Positions 6,340 through 8,142 of a stretch of DNA of 8,142 nt are shown here, piece after piece. The stretch comes from Prevotella sp. (GTDB lineage Bacteria; Bacteroidota; Bacteroidia; Bacteroidales; Bacteroidaceae). The stretch is from the NCBI GenBank assembly GCA_022511055.1, contig JAFLSH010000135.1:1-8142 (forward strand), in the 5' to 3' direction. Positions within the stretch are counted from its first letter, which is position 1. Every line of letters starts with the position of its first letter. The notes under the pieces are model-generated. The model did not search any database. It was not told the DNA's origin and was given only the letters and a program-made list of their open reading frames with translations. Position numbers and translations under genes: made by a program.

Positions 6340-7971
6340 TTGATAGAATTGAAAACAAGACTGACCCTTATATTTCTGTTTGTGTGCCTCCTGTCTTCTG
6401 CCCAGAAACACGAGGTCAGGGCGGTGTGGCTGGCCACCATCGGAGGCATCGACTGGCCCCGCTCGCACAATGCCGCAGAGCAGCGGCGGGAAATGATACG
6501 CACGCTGGACATGCTCAAGGCAGCGGGCATCAACACCGTTCTGTTGCAGACGCGTGTTCGCGCCTCCACCATCTATCCCTCTGCCATTGAGCCCTGGGAT
6601 GCCTGCCTGACGGGAAGCCATGGGCGGGCGCCGGGCTACGACCCGCTGCAGTTCTGCATCGACGAGTGCCACCGCCGGGGCATGGAGCTGCACGCCTGGA
6701 TAGTAACCATCCCGGTAGGCAAGCTGACGGAGGCACGATGCAAGGAGTTCCAGAGGCGTAACCCGCAGCTGTTCAGCAAGGTGGGCGATTCTGGCTACAT
6801 GAATCCAGAAAACCCGCGCACGGGCGACTATCTGGCAAGAATCTGTCAGGAAGTGACCCGCAATTACGACATTGACGGCATTCATCTGGACTACATTCGC
6901 TACCCCGAGACATGGAAGCTGAAAGTGAGCCGGGCGCAAGGCCGGCAAAACATCACGTCTATAGTGCGCAAGATTCACCAGGCCGTCAAGCAAGAAAAGC
7001 CCTGGGTCAAGCTCTCATGCTCGCCCATTGGCAAGCACGGCGACCTGACTCGCTACAGGAGCGGCGGGTGGAATGCCTATAACGCAGTGTGCCAGCACGC
7101 ACAGGAGTGGATGCGCGAAGGGCTGATGGACCAGCTCTACCCCATGCAGTACTTCCGGGGCAACAATTATTTCCCGTTTTTGCTCGACTGGCAGGAACAG
7201 TCGGCAGACTGCGGCATCGTGTCGGGATTGGGCATCTATTTCCTTGACCCGCGCGAAGGCAAGTGGACACTCGACGATGTCCGCCAGCAGATGTTCTTCT
7301 GCCGCGAGGTCGGGGCTGGGCACAGCTTCTTCAGGAGTAAGTTCCTGACAGACAACACAAAGGGGATATACGACTTCACCCGGCACTTTAACAGGCTGCC
7401 GGCACTCCCCCACCCCTTAAAAGCCACAGGCAAGGCCGCGCCTGAAGCGCCCGCCGGCCTGCAGCTAAGGAACGGGCAGCTGTCGTGGCCGGCCGCCGTC
7501 AACAACAACGACTCGCCTTACTTGCTCTACAACGTCTATGCTTCACGCGACTATCCTGTGGACACCTCTTGCCCGGAAAACCTCGTCGGCTGGCGGCTAC
7601 GGGCCACGTCTGTAAGTGTCAAGCCTGCGCCCGGGCTGTATTATGCCGTCTGCGCTGTCGACCGCTACGGTCAGGAGAGCAGCCCCCGACAAATGGATGA
7701 CGGGAAAGCCCGTGCCCTCATGGGAGCTACGGCAAGGCGCATTGAACTGACCGACGGCCAATGGCTTGTCATGCCACCCAAAGACCAGGCGCTCGATGCG
7801 AAATATGCCGCCATCGAGACACTCCACGGACAGCTCGTGATGACCATTGCCTATCAGGAACAGCAGCGCATCAACATCTCCCATCTGCCCGAAGGCATCT
7901 ACCAGCTGCGCTCCCTGGGGCATAAAGGCACTCACCACAGGATTGGCTTTTTTGCCATCAAGCGCCGCTAA
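6340..7971 (+). CDS. Secreted GHL10-type (YngK/DUF187-like) glycoside hydrolase family protein
   Basis: This protein of 543 residues (540 if it starts at 6349) has a signal peptide (hydrophobic core 8-18, likely cut after SSA at 21) and a TIM-barrel domain of the 'family 10 glycosylhydrolase-like' type at about residues 24-330. Diagnostic motifs are EVRAVWLATIGGIDWP at the start and DGIHLDYIRYP (179-189). A region at about 366-455 resembles an Fn3 domain (PEAPAGLQL, LLYNVYAS, YYAVCAVDRYGQES). The last 60 or so residues (LHGQLV, INISHLPEGIYQLRS, end FFAIKRR) resemble a type A C-terminal sorting domain of type IX secretion. Substrates of this family are mostly unknown; a role on glycans or peptidoglycan-like polymers is inference. 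No ATG occurs in frame before about 6493, so translation must begin at TTG 6340 or TTG 6349; an in-frame TAA at 6331 excludes anything further upstream. TTG 6349 gives the more typical signal peptide MKTRLTLIF. Confidence 0.87.
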   Translation: MIELKTRLTLIFLFVCLLSSAQKHEVRAVWLATIGGIDWPRSHNAAEQRREMIRTLDMLKAAGINTVLLQTRVRASTIYPSAIEPWDACLTGSHGRAPGYDPLQFCIDECHRRGMELHAWIVTIPVGKLTEARCKEFQRRNPQLFSKVGDSGYMNPENPRTGDYLARICQEVTRNYDIDGIHLDYIRYPETWKLKVSRAQGRQNITSIVRKIHQAVKQEKPWVKLSCSPIGKHGDLTRYRSGGWNAYNAVCQHAQEWMREGLMDQLYPMQYFRGNNYFPFLLDWQEQSADCGIVSGLGIYFLDPREGKWTLDDVRQQMFFCREVGAGHSFFRSKFLTDNTKGIYDFTRHFNRLPALPHPLKATGKAAPEAPAGLQLRNGQLSWPAAVNNNDSPYLLYNVYASRDYPVDTSCPENLVGWRLRATSVSVKPAPGLYYAVCAVDRYGQESSPRQMDDGKARALMGATARRIELTDGQWLVMPPKDQALDAKYAAIETLHGQLVMTIAYQEQQRINISHLPEGIYQLRSLGHKGTHHRIGFFAIKRR

Positions 7972-8001
7972 TCGCAGGAAAAGAGCGGCAGCCGGCGATT
8001 A
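7969..8001 (+). other. Inverted repeat after the GHL10 gene, weak terminator candidate
   Basis: TAATCGC at 7969-7975 (beginning with the stop codon) and GCGATTA at 7995-8001 form a perfect 7-bp stem around a 19-nt loop. No T-run follows directly; the nearest one, ATTTTTTATT at 8031-8040, is 30 nt away. It may slow or end transcription, but it is not a standard intrinsic terminator. The smaller hairpin CGG-CAG-CCG inside the loop would compete with it. Confidence 0.25.
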
Positions 8002-8039
8002 TTAGGCAGTAAAACAAGGCTATAATCAGAATTTTTTAT

Positions 8040-8047
8040 TATCTTTG
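8040..8047 (+). promoter_or_regulatory. Promoter -7 box for uxuA
   Basis: TATCTTTG fits TAnnTTTG exactly and is followed by CA, as often seen in Bacteroidales promoters. I see no TTTG at the expected 19-21 nt upstream, so the -33 part is absent or degenerate. The leader to the uxuA ATG would be about 35 nt and contains four CAT repeats (8062-8073). A separate promoter suggests uxuA is not simply read through from the hydrolase gene. Confidence 0.6.
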
Positions 8048-8088
8048 CAGTACGAATCTAACATCATCATCATTATAAACAGAGCTAT

Positions 8089-8142
8089 ATGGAAAGAACA
8101 TGGAGATGGTTTGGCAAGAACGACAAGATAACACTTGCCATG
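8089..8142 (+). CDS. uxuA: Mannonate dehydratase, N-terminal fragment cut by the window edge
   Basis: Only 18 codons are present: MERTWRWFGKNDKITLAM. The opening MExTWRWxGxxD is characteristic of UxuA (compare E. coli MEQTWRWYG), which dehydrates D-mannonate to 2-keto-3-deoxygluconate in D-glucuronate breakdown in the cytoplasm. The ATG at 8089 follows a convincing -7 box by about 41 nt. The gene continues beyond 8142, so completeness cannot be judged. The short match is distinctive, but the call rests on the N-terminus only. Confidence 0.85.
   Translation, partial: MERTWRWFGKNDKITLAM

Noticed and set aside
6244..6993. 249-codon minus-strand frame opposite the start of the hydrolase gene
   Set aside because: It runs through the divergent promoter region, has no recognisable domain, and conflicts with the strongly supported hydrolase.
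1..8142. CRISPR arrays, insertion sequences, tRNA/rRNA genes, toxin-antitoxin or defence genes
   Set aside because: No spaced direct repeats, transposase motifs, RNA-gene signatures or small paired genes were seen on either strand.

Overview
The window looks like a chromosomal segment of a Bacteroidota genome, probably order Bacteroidales and perhaps a GC-rich Prevotellaceae-type lineage. Four things suggest this: protein families typical of gut and oral Bacteroidales, promoters of the Bacteroidota type (TTTG near -33 and TAnnTTTG near -7), no Shine-Dalgarno sequences before most starts, and GC-rich coding DNA with very AT-rich intergenic DNA. I cannot name genus or species.

Left block, minus strand, about 1-6240, transcribed right to left. 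Five genes lie nearly end to end, in transcription order: a short-form CstA peptide/pyruvate-type transporter, a small outer-membrane beta-barrel protein, nadC (quinolinate phosphoribosyltransferase), a secreted M23 metallopeptidase and a secreted C69 dipeptidase. Gaps are 21, 40, -7 (overlap) and 31 nt, so a single operon is plausible. Two exported peptidases with a peptide-transporter homologue suggest peptide or peptidoglycan-fragment scavenging. NadC does not obviously belong to that theme and may simply share the transcript.

Centre, 6241-6339. This 99-bp AT-rich gap holds two divergent promoters whose core elements interleave, and a 12-bp perfect palindrome over the cstA -7 box.

Right block, plus strand, 6340-8142. 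A secreted GHL10-type (YngK/DUF187-like) glycoside hydrolase has no ATG near its start and probably begins at TTG. Its C-terminus has an Fn3-like part and a tail resembling a type IX secretion sorting domain. A 117-bp gap follows, with a clear -7 box, then the first 18 codons of uxuA (mannonate dehydratase), cut by the window edge. This side points to carbohydrate and uronate use.

I see no CRISPR array, mobile element, tRNA, rRNA or phage gene. Most of the window is ordinary metabolic and cell-envelope content. I found no convincing undescribed system; the best leads are the interleaved promoters, the TTG start and the mixed operon.
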